From: Eledone cirrhosa
Taxonomy: Eukaryota; Mollusca; Cephalopoda; Octopoda; Eledonidae
Reading direction: 5' to 3'
Assembly: GCA_964016885.1 (NCBI GenBank)
Contig: OZ024759.1
Coordinates: forward strand, 1,315,001 to 1,379,000
Length of the DNA: 64,000 nucleotides
In this document: positions 1 to 13,032 of the stretch, piece by piece
Layout of the letters: every line of letters starts with the position of its first letter
Position numbering within the stretch: position 1 is the first letter of the stretch
The notes under the pieces: generated by a model
The model's input: only the letters and a program-made list of their open reading frames with translations
Databases searched by the model: none
Told to the model about the DNA's origin: nothing
Made by a program: the position numbers and the translations under genes

Positions 1-23
1 TATATTAGTAACATGACAAAGTC
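1..23 (+). repeat. Type A monomer (23 bp, ACAAAGTC tail), example
   Basis: This is the first complete monomer and represents one of the two commonest forms: core TATATTAGTAACATG followed by ACAAAGTC. It contains a CATG tetranucleotide, a GTAAC pentamer and a GAC-AAA-GTC short dyad. It has no CpG. Similar monomers occur throughout the window. Confidence 0.95.
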
Positions 24-46
24 TATATTAGTAACATGACACAGTC
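24..46 (+). repeat. Type B monomer (23 bp, ACACAGTC tail), example
   Basis: This is the second common form. It differs from type A by one base in the spacer of the GAC-N3-GTC dyad (ACA in place of AAA). Types A and B are interspersed in a fixed order that repeats in each higher-order copy, so they act as a barcode of the HOR. Confidence 0.95.
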
Positions 47-69
47 TATATTAGTAACATGACAAAGTC

Positions 70-90
70 TATATTAGTAACATGACAGTC
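70..90 (+). repeat. Type C monomer (21 bp, ACAGTC tail), example
   Basis: This is the short form: the same core followed by ACAGTC, two bases fewer than types A and B. The missing bases lie between the GAC and GTC half-sites, leaving GAC-A-GTC. It appears singly or as two in a row (for example near 3,020-3,060); I saw no run of three. Five fall in the first 1,025 bp, which with 40 long monomers gives exactly that period. Confidence 0.93.
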
Positions 91-136
91 TATATTAGTA
101 ACATGACACATTCTATATTAGTAACATGACAAAGTC

Positions 137-159
137 TATATTAGTAGCATGACAAAGTC
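137..159 (+). repeat. Type D monomer (23 bp, GTAGC core), example
   Basis: This is a common core variant in which GTAACATG is changed to GTAGCATG. It is nearly always joined to an ACAAAG or ACACAG tail. It recurs every few monomers across the window and loses the GTAAC pentamer while keeping CATG. Confidence 0.93.
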
Positions 160-1025
160 TATATTAGTAACATGACAGTCTATATTAGTAACATGCCAAA
201 GTCTATATTAGTAGCATGACAAAGTCTATATTAGTAACATGACACAGTCTATATTAGTAACATGACACAGTCTATATTAGTAACATGACACAGTCTATAT
301 TAGTAGCATGACAAAGTCTATATTAGTAACATGACAAAGTCTATATTAGCAACATGACAAAGTCTATATTAGTAACATGACAAAGTCTATATTAGTAACA
401 TGACACAGTGTATATTAGTAATATGACAGTCTATATTAGTAGCATGACAAAGTCTATATTAGTAACATGACAAAGTCTATATTAGTAACATGACACAGTC
501 TATATTAGTAACATGACACAGTCTATATTAGTAACATGACACAGTCTATATTAGTAACATGACAAAGTCTATATTAGTAACATGGCAAAGTCTATATTAG
601 TAACATGACAAAGTCTATATTAGTAACATGACAAGGTCTATATTAGTAACATGACACAGTCTATATTAGTAACATCACAAAGTCTATATTAGTAACATGA
701 CAGTCTATATTAGTAACATGCCAAAGTCTATATTAGTAGCATGACAAAGTCTATATTAGTAGCATGACACAGTCTATATTAGTAACATGACATAGTCTAT
801 ATTAGTAACATGACACAGTCTATATTAGTAGCATGACAAAGTCTATATTAGTAACATGACAAAGTCTATATTAGTAACATGAGAAAGTCTATATTAGTAA
901 TATGACACAGTCTATATTAGTAACATGACAAAGTCTATATTAGTAACATGACACAGTCTATATTAGTAACATGACACAGTCTATATTAGTAACATGACAA
1001 AGTCTATATTAGTAACATGACAGTC

Positions 1026-1756
1026 TATATTAGTAACATGACAAAGTCTATATTAGTAACATGGCAAAGTCTATGTTAGTAACATGACAAAGTCTATATT
1101 AGTAACATGACAGTCTATATTAGTAACATGACACATTCTATATTAGTAACATGACAAAGTCTATATTAGTAGCATGACAAAGTCTATATTAGTAACATGA
1201 CAGTCTATATTAGTAACATGCCAAAGTCTATATTAGTAGCATGACAAAGTCTATATTAGTAACATGACACAGTCTATATTAGTAACATGACACAGTCTAT
1301 ATTAGTAACATGACACAGTCTATATTAGTAGCATGACAAAGTCTATATTAGTAACATGACAAAGTCTATATTAGCAACATGACAAAGTCTATATTAGTAA
1401 CATGACAAAGTCTATATTAGTAACATAACACAGTGTATATTAGTAATATGACAGTCTATATTAGTAGCATGACAAAGTCTATATTAGTAACATGACAAAG
1501 TCTATATTAGTAACATGACACAGTCTATATTAGTAACATGACACAGTCTATATTAGTAACATGACACAGTCTATATTAGTAACATGTCAAAGTCTATATT
1601 AGTAACATGGCAAAGTCTATATTAGTAACATGACAAAGTCTATATTAGTAACATGACAAGGTCTATATTAGTAACATGACACAGTCTATATTAGTAACAT
1701 GACAAAGTCTATATTAGTAACATGACAGTCTATATTAGTAACATGCCAAAGTCTAT
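1026..1756 (+). repeat. 1,025-bp duplication, copy 2 up to the next duplication
   Basis: This is the second copy of the 1,025-bp block; its right part is shared with the first copy of the 1,695-bp duplication. It carries private changes, such as ATAAC in place of ATGAC near 1426 and ATGTCAAAG near 1585. Confidence 0.85.
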
Positions 1757-3451
1757 ATTAGTAGCATGACAAAGTCTATATTAGTAGCATGACACAGTCT
1801 ATATTAGTAACATGACATAGTCTATATTAGTAACATGACACAGTCTATATTAGTAGCATGACAAAGTCTATATTAGTAACATGACAAAGTTTATATTAGT
1901 AACATGAGAAAGTCTATATTAGTAATATGACACAGTCTATATTAGTAACATGACAAAGTCTATATTAGTAACATGACACAGTCTATATTAGTAACATGAC
2001 ACAGTCTATATTAGTAACATGACAAAGTCTATATTAGTAGCATGACAAAGTCTATATTAGTAACATGACAAAGTCTATATTAGTAACATGACACAGTCTA
2101 TATTAGTAACATGACAAAGTCTATATTAGTAACATGACGGTCTATATTAGTAACATGACAGTCTATATTAGTAGCATGACAAAGTCTATATTAGTAACAT
2201 GACACAGTCTATATCAGTAACATGACACAGTCTATATTAGTAACATGACAAAGTCTATATTAGTAGCATGACAAAGTCTATATTAGTAACATGACACAGT
2301 CTATATTAGTAACATGACAAAGTCTATATTAGTAGCATGACAAAGTCTATATTAGTAACATGACAAAGTCTATATTAGTAACATGACACAGTCTATATTA
2401 GTAACATGACAGTCTATATTAGTAACATGACAGTCCATAATAGTAGCATGACAAAGTCTATATTAGTAACATGACAAAGTCTATATTAGTAACATGACAC
2501 AGTCTATATTAGTAACATGACACAGTCTATATTAGTAACATCATACAGTCTATATTAGTAACATGACAAAGTCTATATTAGTAACATGGCAAAGTCTATA
2601 TTAGTAACATGACACAGTCTATATTAGTAACATGACAAGGCCTATATTAGTAACATGACACAGTCTATATTAGTAACATGACAAAGTCTATATTAGTAAC
2701 ATGACAGTCTATATTAGTAACATGACAAAGTCTATATTAGTAACATGACAAAGTCTATATTAGTAACATGACAGTCTATATTAGTAACATGACACAGTCT
2801 ATATTAGTAACATGACACAGTCTATATTAGTAACATGACACAGTTTATATTAGTAACATGACAAAGTCTATATTAGTAACATGACAAAGTCTATATTAGT
2901 AACATGGCAGTCTATATTAGTTACATGACAAAGTCTATATTAGTAACATGACACAGTCTATATTAGTAACATGACAAAGACTCTATTAGTAACATGACAA
3001 AGTCTATATTAGTAACATGACAGTCTATATTAGTAACATGACAGTCTATATTAGTAACATGACAAAGTCTATATTAGTAACATGACAGTCTATATTGTAC
3101 CATGACATAGTCTATATTAGTAACATGACAAAGTCTATATTAGTAACATGACAGTCTATATTGTAACATGACACAGTCTATATTAGTAACATGACAGTCT
3201 ATATTAGTAACATGACAGTCTATATTAGTAACATGACAAAGTCTATATTAGTAACATGACAAAGTCTATATTAGTAACATGACAAAGTCTATATTAGTAG
3301 CATGACACAGTCTATATTAGTAACATGACAAAGTCTATATTAGTAACATGACACAGTCTATATTAGTAACATGACAAAGTCTATATTAGTAACATGACAG
3401 TCTATATTAGTAACATGACACATTCTATATTAGTAACATGACAAAGTCTAT
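1757..3451 (+). repeat. 1,695-bp tandem duplication, copy 1
   Basis: This block is repeated immediately downstream at an offset of 1,695 bp. ATATCAG lies at 2211 and 3906, ATCATACAG (T of TCATA) at 2541 and 4236, GTACC at 3097 and 4792, and the private AAAGTTT at 1886 and 3581. The first two copies share the rare GTCCATAATAG monomer, which reads GTCCATATTAG everywhere else I saw it. Confidence 0.92.
3091..3112 (+). repeat. TGTACC landmark monomer (22 bp)
   Basis: This monomer reads TATATTGTACCATG: the A before GTA is missing and GTAAC has become GTACC. I placed the G of GTACC at 3097, 4792, 7125, 10872, 15384, 15720, 16557, 19822, 20682, 23947, 26010, 26346, 28843, 30906, 31242, 33739, 35802, 36138, 39405, 41468, 41804, 45886, 46222, 49376, 49712, 50549, 58366, 60748 and 61084. 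Its spacings (336, 1,695, 2,063, 4,125, 4,896, 5,666) expose the higher-order structure. A sister form with TATTGTAAC usually follows a few monomers later. Confidence 0.9.
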
Positions 3452-5146
3452 ATTAGTAGCATGACAAAGTCTATATTAGTAGCATGACACAGTCTATATT
3501 AGTAACATGACATAGTCTATATTAGTAACATGACACAGTCTATATTAGTAGCATGACAAAGTCTATATTAGTAACATGACAAAGTTTATATTAGTAACAT
3601 GAGAAAGTCTATATTAGTAATATGACACAGTCTATATTAGTAACATGACAAAGTCTATATTAGTAACATGACACAGTCTATATTAGTAACATGACACAGT
3701 CTATATTAGTAACATGACAAAGTCTATATTAGTAGCATGACAAAGTCTATATTAGTAACATGACAAAGTCTATATTAGTAACATGACACAGTCTATATTA
3801 GTAACATGACAAAGTCTATATTAGTAACATGACGGTCTATATTAGTAACATGACAGTCTATATTAGTAGCATGACAAAGTCTATATTAGTAACATGACAC
3901 AGTCTATATCAGTAACATGACACAGTCTATATTAGTAACATGACAAAGTCTATATTAGTAGCATGACAAAGTCTATATTAGTAACATGACACAGTCTATA
4001 TTAGTAACATGACAAAGTCTATATTAGTAGCATGACAAAGTCTATATTAGTAACATGACAAAGTCTATATTAGTAACATGACACAGTCTATATTAGTAAC
4101 ATGACAGTCTATATTAGTAACATGACAGTCCATAATAGTAGCATGACAAAGTCTATATTAGTAACATGACAAAGTCTATATTAGTAACATGACACAGTCT
4201 ATATTAGTAACATGACACAGTCTATATTAGTAACATCATACAGTCTATATTAGTAACATGACAAAGTCTATATTAGTAACATGGCAAAGTCTATATTAGT
4301 AACATGACACAGTCTATATTAGTAACATGACAAGGCCTATATTAGTAACATGACACAGTCTATATTAGTAACATGACAAAGTCTATATTAGTAACATGAC
4401 AGTCTATATTAGTAACATGACAAAGTCTATATTAGTAACATGACAAAGTCTATATTAGTAACATGACAGTCTATATTAGTAACATGACACAGTCTATATT
4501 AGTAACATGACACAGTCTATATTAGTAACATGACACAGTTTATATTAGTAACATGACAAAGTCTATATTAGTAACATGACAAAGTCTATATTAGTAACAT
4601 GGCAGTCTATATTAGTTACATGACAAAGTCTATATTAGTAACATGACACAGTCTATATTAGTAACATGACAAAGACTCTATTAGTAACATGACAAAGTCT
4701 ATATTAGTAACATGACAGTCTATATTAGTAACATGACAGTCTATATTAGTAACATGACAAAGTCTATATTAGTAACATGACAGTCTATATTGTACCATGA
4801 CATAGTCTATATTAGTAACATGACAAAGTCTATATTAGTAACATGACAGTCTATATTGTAACATGACACAGTCTATATTAGTAACATGACAGTCTATATT
4901 AGTAACATGACAGTCTATATTAGTAACATGACAAAGTCTATATTAGTAACATGACAAAGTCTATATTAGTAACATGACAAAGTCTATATTAGTAGCATGA
5001 CACAGTCTATATTAGTAACATGACAAAGTCTATATTAGTAACATGACACAGTCTATATTAGTAACATGACAAAGTCTATATTAGTAACATGACAGTCTAT
5101 ATTAGTAACATGACACATTCTATATTAGTAACATGACAAAGTCTAT
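3452..5146 (+). repeat. 1,695-bp tandem duplication, copy 2
   Basis: This is the second copy of the block. The junction is visible near 3420-3475, where a CATTC-bearing stretch from the 1,025-bp family is joined to the start of the 1,695-bp block. That is the expected mark of an exchange between misaligned copies. Confidence 0.9.
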
Positions 5147-7130
5147 ATTAGTAGCATGACAAAGTCTATATTAGTAACATGACAGTCTATATTAGTAACA
5201 TGCCAAAGTCTATATTAGTAGCATGACAAAGTCTATATTAGTAACATGACACAGTCTATATTAGTAACATGACACAGTCTATATTAGTAACATGACACAG
5301 TCTATATTAGTAGCATGACAAAGTCTATATTAGTAACATGACAAAGTCTATATTAGCAACATGACAAAGTCTATATTAGTAACATGACAAAGTCTATATT
5401 AGTAACATGACACAGTGTATATTAGTAATATGACAGTCTATATTAGTAGCATGACAAAGTCTATATTAGTAACATGACAAAGTCTATATTAGTAACATGA
5501 CACAGTCTATATTAGTAACATGACACAGTCTATATTAGTAACATGACACAGTCTATATTAGTAACATGACAAAGTCTATATTAGTAACATGGCAAAGTCT
5601 ATATTAGTAACATGACAAAGTCTATATTAGTAACATGACAAGGTCTATATTAGTAACATGACACAGTCTATATTAGTAACATGACAAAGTCTATATTAGT
5701 AACATGACAGTCTATATTAGTAACATGCCAAAGTCTATATTAGTAGCATGACAAAGTCTATATTAGTAGCATGACACAGTCTATATTAGTAACATGACAT
5801 AGTCTATATTAGTAACATGACACAGTCTATATTAGTAGCATGACAAAGTCTATATTAGTAACATGACAAAGTCTATATTAGTAACATGAGAAAGTCTATA
5901 TTAGTAATATGACACAGTCTATATTAGTAACATGACAAAGTCTATATTAGTAACATGACACAGTCTATATTAGTAACATGACACAGTCTATATTAGTAAC
6001 ATGACAAAGTCTATATTAGTAGCATGACAAAGTCTATATTAGTAACATGACAAAGTCTATATTAGTAACATGACACAGTCTATATTAGTAACATGACAAA
6101 GTCTATATTAGTAACATGACGGTCTATATTAGTAACATGACAGTCTATATTAGTAGCATGACAAAGTCTATATTAGTAACATGACACAGTCTATATCAGT
6201 AACATGACACAGTCTATATTAGTAACATGACAAAGTCTATATTAGTAGCATGACAAAGTCTATATTAGTAACATGACACAGTCTATATTAGTAACATGAC
6301 AAAGTCTATATTAGTAGCATGACAAAGTCTATATTAGTAACATGACAAAGTCTATATTAGTAACATGACACAGTCTATATTAGTAACATGACAGTCTATA
6401 TTAGTAACATGACAGTCCATATTAGTAGCATGACAAAGTCTATATTAGTAACATGACAAAGTCTATATTAGTAACATGACACAGTCTATATTAGTAACAT
6501 GACACAGTCTATATTAGTAACATCATACAGTCTATATTAGTAACATGACAAAGTCTATATTAGTAACATGGCAAAGTCTATATTAGTAACATGACACAGT
6601 CTATATTAGTAACATGACAAGGCCTATATTAGTAACATGACACAGTCTATATTAGTAACATGACAAAGTCTATATTAGTAACATGACAGTCTATATTAGT
6701 AACATGACAAAGTCTATATTAGTAACATGACAAAGTCTATATTAGTAACATGACAGTCTATATTAGTAACATGACACAGTCTATATTAGTAACATGACAA
6801 AGTCTATATTAGTAACATGACACAGTCGATATTAGTAACATGACACAGTCTATATTATTAACATGACACAGTTTATATTAGTAACATGACAAAGTCTATA
6901 TTAGTAACATGACAAAGTCTATATTAGTAACATGGCAGTCTATATTAGTTACATGACAAAGTCTATATTAGTAACATGACACAGTCTATATTAGTAACAT
7001 GACAAAGACTCTATTAGTAACATGACAAAGTCTATATTAGTAACATGACAGTCTATATTAGTAACATGACAGTCTATATTAGTAACATGACAAAGTCTAT
7101 ATTAGTAACATGACAGTCTATATTGTACCA
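5147..7130 (+). repeat. Third relative of the left blocks
   Basis: Its first part matches 1-900 at an offset of 5,007. The middle matches 1757-2760 at an offset of 3,982 (ATATCAG 6193, TCATA 6523). The TGTACC landmark is at 7125, 46 bp later than that offset predicts. The excess of two monomers lies near 6780-6860, where private changes CAGTCGATATT and TATTATTAAC also occur. Confidence 0.85.
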
Positions 7131-10100
7131 TGACAAAGTCTATATTAGTAACATGACAAAGTCTATATTAGTAACATGACATAGTCTATATTAGTAACAT
7201 GACAAAGTCTATATTAGTAACATGACAGTCTATATTGTAACATGACACAGTCTATATTAGTAACATGACACAGTCTATATTAGTAACATGACAGTCTATA
7301 TTAGTAACATGACAAAGTCTATATTAGTAACATGACAAAGTCTATATTAGTAACATGACAAAGTCTATATTAGTAGCATGACACAGTCTATATTAGTAAC
7401 ATGACAAAGTCTATATTAGTAACATGACATAGTCTATATTAGTAACATGACAAAGTCTATATTAGTAGCATGACACAGTCTAAATTAGTAATATGACACA
7501 GTCTATATTAGTAACATGACAGTCTATATTAGTAACATGACACAGTCTATATTAGTAACATGACAAAGTCTATATTAGTAGTATGACAAAGTCTATATTA
7601 GTAACATGACAGTCTATATTAGTAACATGACAAAGTCTATATTAGTAGCATGACAAAGTCTATATTAGTAGCATGACACAGTCTATATTAGTAACATGAC
7701 ACAGTCTATATTAGTAACATGACACAGTCTATATTAGTAACATGACAAAGTCTATATTAGTAGCATGACAAAGTCTATATTAGTAACATGACAAAGTCTA
7801 TATTAGTAACATGACACAGTCTATATTAGTAACATGACAAAGTCTATATTAGTAACATGACAAAGTCTATATTAGTAACATGACAGTCTATATTAGTAAC
7901 ATGACAAAGTCTATATTAGTAACATGACAAAGTCTCTATTAGTAACATGACAAAGTCTATATTAGTAACATGACAGTCTATATTAGTAACATGACAAAGT
8001 CTCTATTAGTAACATGACAAAGTCTATATTAGTAACATGACAGTCTATATTAGTAACATGACAAAGTCTATATTAGTAACATGACAGTCTATATTGTAAC
8101 ATGACACAGTCTATATTAGTAACATGACACAGTTTATATTAGTAACATGACATAGTCTATATTAGTAACATGACAAAGTCTATATTAGTAACATGACAGT
8201 CTATATTAGTAACATGACAAAGTCTATATTAGTAACATGACAATGTCTATATTAGTAGCATGACACAGTCTATATTAGTAACATGACAAAGTCTATATTA
8301 GTAACATGACACAGTCTATATTAGTAACATGACAAAGTCTATATTAGTAGCATGACAAAGTCTATATTAGTAACATGACACAGTCTATATTAGTAACATG
8401 ACAAAGTCTATATTAGTAACATGACACTGTCTATATTAGTAACTTGACAAAGTCTATATTAGTAACATGACACAGTCTATATTAGTAACATGACACAGTC
8501 TATATTAGTAGCATGACAAAGTCTATATTAGTAACATGACACAGTCTATATTAGTAACATGACAAAGTCTATATTAGTAACATGACACTGTCTATATTAG
8601 TAACTTGACAAAGTCTATATTAGTAACATGACACAGTCTATATTAGTAACATGACACAGTCTATATTAGTAACATGACAGTCTATATTAGTAAAATGACA
8701 GTCCATATTAGTAGCATGACAAAGTCTATATTAGTAACATGACAAAGTCTATATTAGTAACATGACACAGTCTATATTAGTAACACGACACAGTCTATAT
8801 TAGTAACATCACACAGTCTATATTAGTAACATGACAAAGTCTATATTAGTAACATGGCAAAGTCTATATTAGTAACATGACAAAGTCTATATTAGTAACA
8901 TGACAAGGCCTATATTAGTAATATGACACAGTCTATATTAGTAACATGACAAAGTCTATATTAGTAACATGACAAAGTCTATATTAGTAACATGACAGTC
9001 TATATTAGTAACATGACACAGTCTATATTAGTAACATGACAAAGTCTATATTAGTAACATGACACAGTCTATATTAGTAACATGACACAGTCTATATTAG
9101 TAACATGACACAGTTTATATTAGTAACATGACAAAGTCTATATTAGTAACATGACAGTCTATATTGTAACATGACACAGTCTATATTAGTAACATGACAC
9201 AGTCTATATTAGTAACATGACAGTCTATATTAGTAACATGACAAAGTCTATATTAGTAACATGACAAAGTCTATATTAGTAACATGACAAAGTCTATATT
9301 AGTAACATGACAAAGTCTATATTAGTAGCATGACACAGTCTATATTAGTAACATGACAAAGTCTATATTAGTAACATGACACAGTCTATATTAGTCACAT
9401 GACAAAGTCTATATTAGTAGCATGACAAAGTCTATATTAGTAACATGACACAGTCTATATTAGTAACATGACAAAGTCTATATTAGTAACATGACACTGT
9501 CTATATTAGTAACTTGACAAAGTCTATATTAGTAACATGACACAGTCTATATTAGTAACATGACACAGTCTATATTAGTAGCATGACAAAGTCTATATTA
9601 GTAACATGACACAGTCTATATTAGTAACATGACAAAGTCTATATTAGTAACATGACACTGTCTATATTAGTAACTTGACAAAGTCTATATTAGTAACATG
9701 ACAAAGTCTATATTAGTAACATGACAGTCTATATTAGTAACATGCCAAAGTCTATATTAGTAGCATGACAAAGTCTATATTAGTAGCATGACACAGTCTA
9801 TATTAGTAACATGACAAAGTCTATATTAGTAACATGACACTGTCTATATTAGTAACTTGACAAAGTCTATATTAGTAACATGACACAGTCTATATTAGTA
9901 ACATGACACAGTCTATATTAGTAACATGACAGTCTATATTAGTAAAATGACAGTCCATATTAGTAGCATGACAAAGTCTATATTAGTAACATGACAAAGT
10001 CTATATTAGTAACATGACACAGTCTATATTAGTAACATGACACAGTCTATATTAGTAACATCACACAGTCTATATTAGTAACATGACAAAGTCTATATTA

Positions 10101-10770
10101 GTAACATGGCAAAGTCTATATTAGTAACATGACAAAGTCTATATTAGTAACATGACAAGGCCTATATTAGTAATATGACACAGTCTATATTAGTAACATG
10201 ACAAAGTCTATATTAGTAACATGACAAAGTCTATATTAGTAACATGACAGTCTATATTAGTAACATGACACAGTCTATATTAGTAACATGACAAAGTCTA
10301 TATTAGTAACATGACACAGTCTATATTAGTAACATGACACAGTCTATATTAGTAACATGACACAGTTTATATTAGTAACATGACAAAGTCTATATTAGTA
10401 ACATGACAAAGTCTATATTAGTAACATGGCAGTCTATATTAGTAACATGACAAAGTCTATATTAGTAACATGACACAGTCTATATTAGTAACATGACAAA
10501 GACTCTATTAGTAACATGACAAAGTCTATATTAGTAACATGACAAAGTCTATATTAGTAACATGACACAGTCTATATTAGTAACATCACACAGTCTATAT
10601 TAGTAACATGACAAAGTCTATATTAGTAACATGGCAAAGTCTATATTAGTAACATGACAAAGTCTATATTAGTAACATGACAAGGCCTATATTAGTAATA
10701 TGACACAGTCTATATTAGTAACATGACAAAGTCTATATTAGTAACATGACAAAGTCTATATTAGTAACAT
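7131..10770 (+). repeat. Less regular zone with private variants
   Basis: The monomer continues unbroken, but the order of variants does not follow the long HOR. Two 21-bp monomers with AGTCTCTATT lie at 7931 and 7998. AACTTGAC variants occur at 8441, 8602, 9511, 9672 and 9854, and I saw them nowhere else. ATCACACAG takes the place of ATCATACAG at 8809, 10061 and 10586. Spacings of 161, 1,070, 1,252 and 525 bp show local duplications of their own. Confidence 0.85.
8441..9510 (+). repeat. 1,070-bp local duplication period (AACTTGAC family)
   Basis: AACTTGAC landmarks at 8441 and 8602 recur at 9511 and 9672, an offset of 1,070 bp. The 161-bp spacing inside each pair equals seven 23-bp monomers, so a seven-monomer block was duplicated first and the larger block afterwards. 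This is one period; the second copy starts at 9511 and grades into another segment after about 9700. Confidence 0.85.
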
Positions 10771-13032
10771 GACAGTCTATATTAGTAACATGACAAAATC
10801 TATATTAGTAACATGACAGTCTATATTAGTAACATGACAAAGTCTATATTAGTAACATGACAGTCTATATTGTACCATGACACAGTCTATATTAGTAACA
10901 TGACATAGTCTATATTAGTAACATGACAAAGTCTATATTAGTAACATGACAGTCTATATTGTAACATGACACAGTCTATATTAGTAACATGACACAGTCT
11001 ATATTAGTAACATGACAGTCTATATTAGTAACATGACACAGTCTATATTAGTAACATGACACAGTCTATATTAGTAACATGACAGTCTATATTAGTAGCA
11101 TGGCAATGTCTATATTAGTAACATGACACAGTCTATATTAGTAACAAGACATAGTCTATATTAGTAACATGACATAGTCTATATTAGTAGCATGACAAAG
11201 TCTATATTAGTAACATGACAAAGTCTATATTAGTAACATGACACAGTCTATCTTAGTAACATGACAAAGTCTATATTAGTAACATGACACAGTCTATATT
11301 AGTAACATGACAAAGTCTATATTAGTAGCATGACAAAGTCTATATTAGTAACATGACACAGTCTATATTAGTAACATGACAAAGTCTATATTAGTAACAT
11401 GACAAAGTCTATATTAGTAACATGACAAAGTCTATATTAGTAACATGACTAAGTCTATATTAGTAACATGACACAGTCTATATTAGTAACATGACAGTCT
11501 ATATTAGTAGCATGACAAAGTCTATATTAGTAACATGACAAAGTCTATATTAGTAACATGACACAGTCTATATTAGTAACATGACACAGTCTATATTAGT
11601 AACATGACAGTCTATATTAGTAACATGACAAAGTCTATATTAGTAACATGGCAAAGTCTATGTTAGTAACATGACAAAGTCTATATTAGTAACATGACAG
11701 TCTATATTAGTAACATGACACATTCTATATTAGTAACATGACAAAGTCTATATTAGTAGCATGACAAAGTCTATATTAGTAATATGACAGTCTATATTAG
11801 TAACATGCCAAAGTCTATATTAGTAGCATGACAAAGTCTATATTAGTAACATGACACAGTCTATATTAGTAACATGACACAGTCTATATTAGTAACATGA
11901 CACAGTCTATATTAGTAGCATGACAAAGTCTATATTAGTAACATGACAAAGTCTATATTAGTAACATGACAAAGTCTATATTAGTAACATGACATAGTCT
12001 ATATTAGTAGCATGACAAAGTCTATATTAGTAACATGACAGTCTATATTGTAACATGACACAGTCTATATTAGTAACATGACAAAGACTCTATTAGTAAC
12101 ATGACAAAGTCTATATTAGTAACATGACAGTCTATATTAGTAACATGACAAAATCTATATTAGTAACGTGACAGTCTATATTAGTAACATGACAAAGTCT
12201 ATATTAGTAACATGACAAAGTCTATATTAGTAACATGACAAAGTCTATATTAGTAACATGACATAGTCTATATTAGTAACATGACAAAGTCTATATTAGT
12301 AACATGACAGTCTATATTGTAACATGACACACTCTATATTAGTAACATGACACAGTCTATATTAGTAACATGACAGTCTATATTAGTAACATGACACAGT
12401 CTATATTAGTAACATGACACAGTCTATATTAGTAACATGACAGTCTATATTAGTAGCATGGCAATGTCTATATTAGTAACATGACACAGTCTATATTAGT
12501 AACAAGACATAGTCTATATTAGTAACATGACATAGTCTATATTAGTAGCATGACAAAGTCTATATTAGTAACATGACAAAGTCTATATTAGTAACATGAC
12601 ACAGTCTATCTTAGTAACATGACAAAGTCTATATTAGTAACATGACACAGTCTATATTAGTAACATGACAAAGTCTATATTAGTAGCATGACAAAGTCTA
12701 TATTAGTAACATGACACAGTCTATATTAGTAACATGACAAAGTCTATATTAGTAACATGACAAAGTCTATATTAGTAACATGACAAAGTCTATATTAGTA
12801 ACATGACTAAGTCTATATTAGTAACATGACACAGTCTATATTAGTAACATGACAGTCTATATTAGTAGCATGACAAAGTCTATATTAGTAACATGACAAA
12901 GTCTATATTAGTAACATGACACAGTCTATATTAGTAACATGACAAAGTCTATATTAGTAACATGGCAAAGTCTATGTTAGTAACATGACAAAGTCTATAT
13001 TAGTAACATGACAGTCTATATTAGTAACATGA
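10771..13032 (+). repeat. 1,358-bp tandem duplication
   Basis: AACAAGAC lies at 11143 and 12501 and ACTAAG at 11448 and 12806, both offsets being 1,358 bp. ACAAAATC at 10795 and 12150 is 1,355 bp apart because of small indels near the TGTACC monomer. The same landmark series reappears at 15991/16296, exactly 3,490 bp after the second copy. Confidence 0.87.

Larger units (their letters stand above)
1..1025 (+). repeat. 1,025-bp tandem duplication, copy 1
   Basis: Landmarks recur exactly 1,025 bp later: CATTC 109 and 1134, CAGTGT 406 and 1431, GAGAAAG 881 and 1906. The match ends near 1010/2035, where GTAAC in the first copy faces GTAGC in the second. The length equals 40 long plus 5 short monomers. 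A third relative starts near 5008 at an offset of 5,007 (CATTC 5116, CAGTGT 5413, GAGAAAG 5888). Confidence 0.92.
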
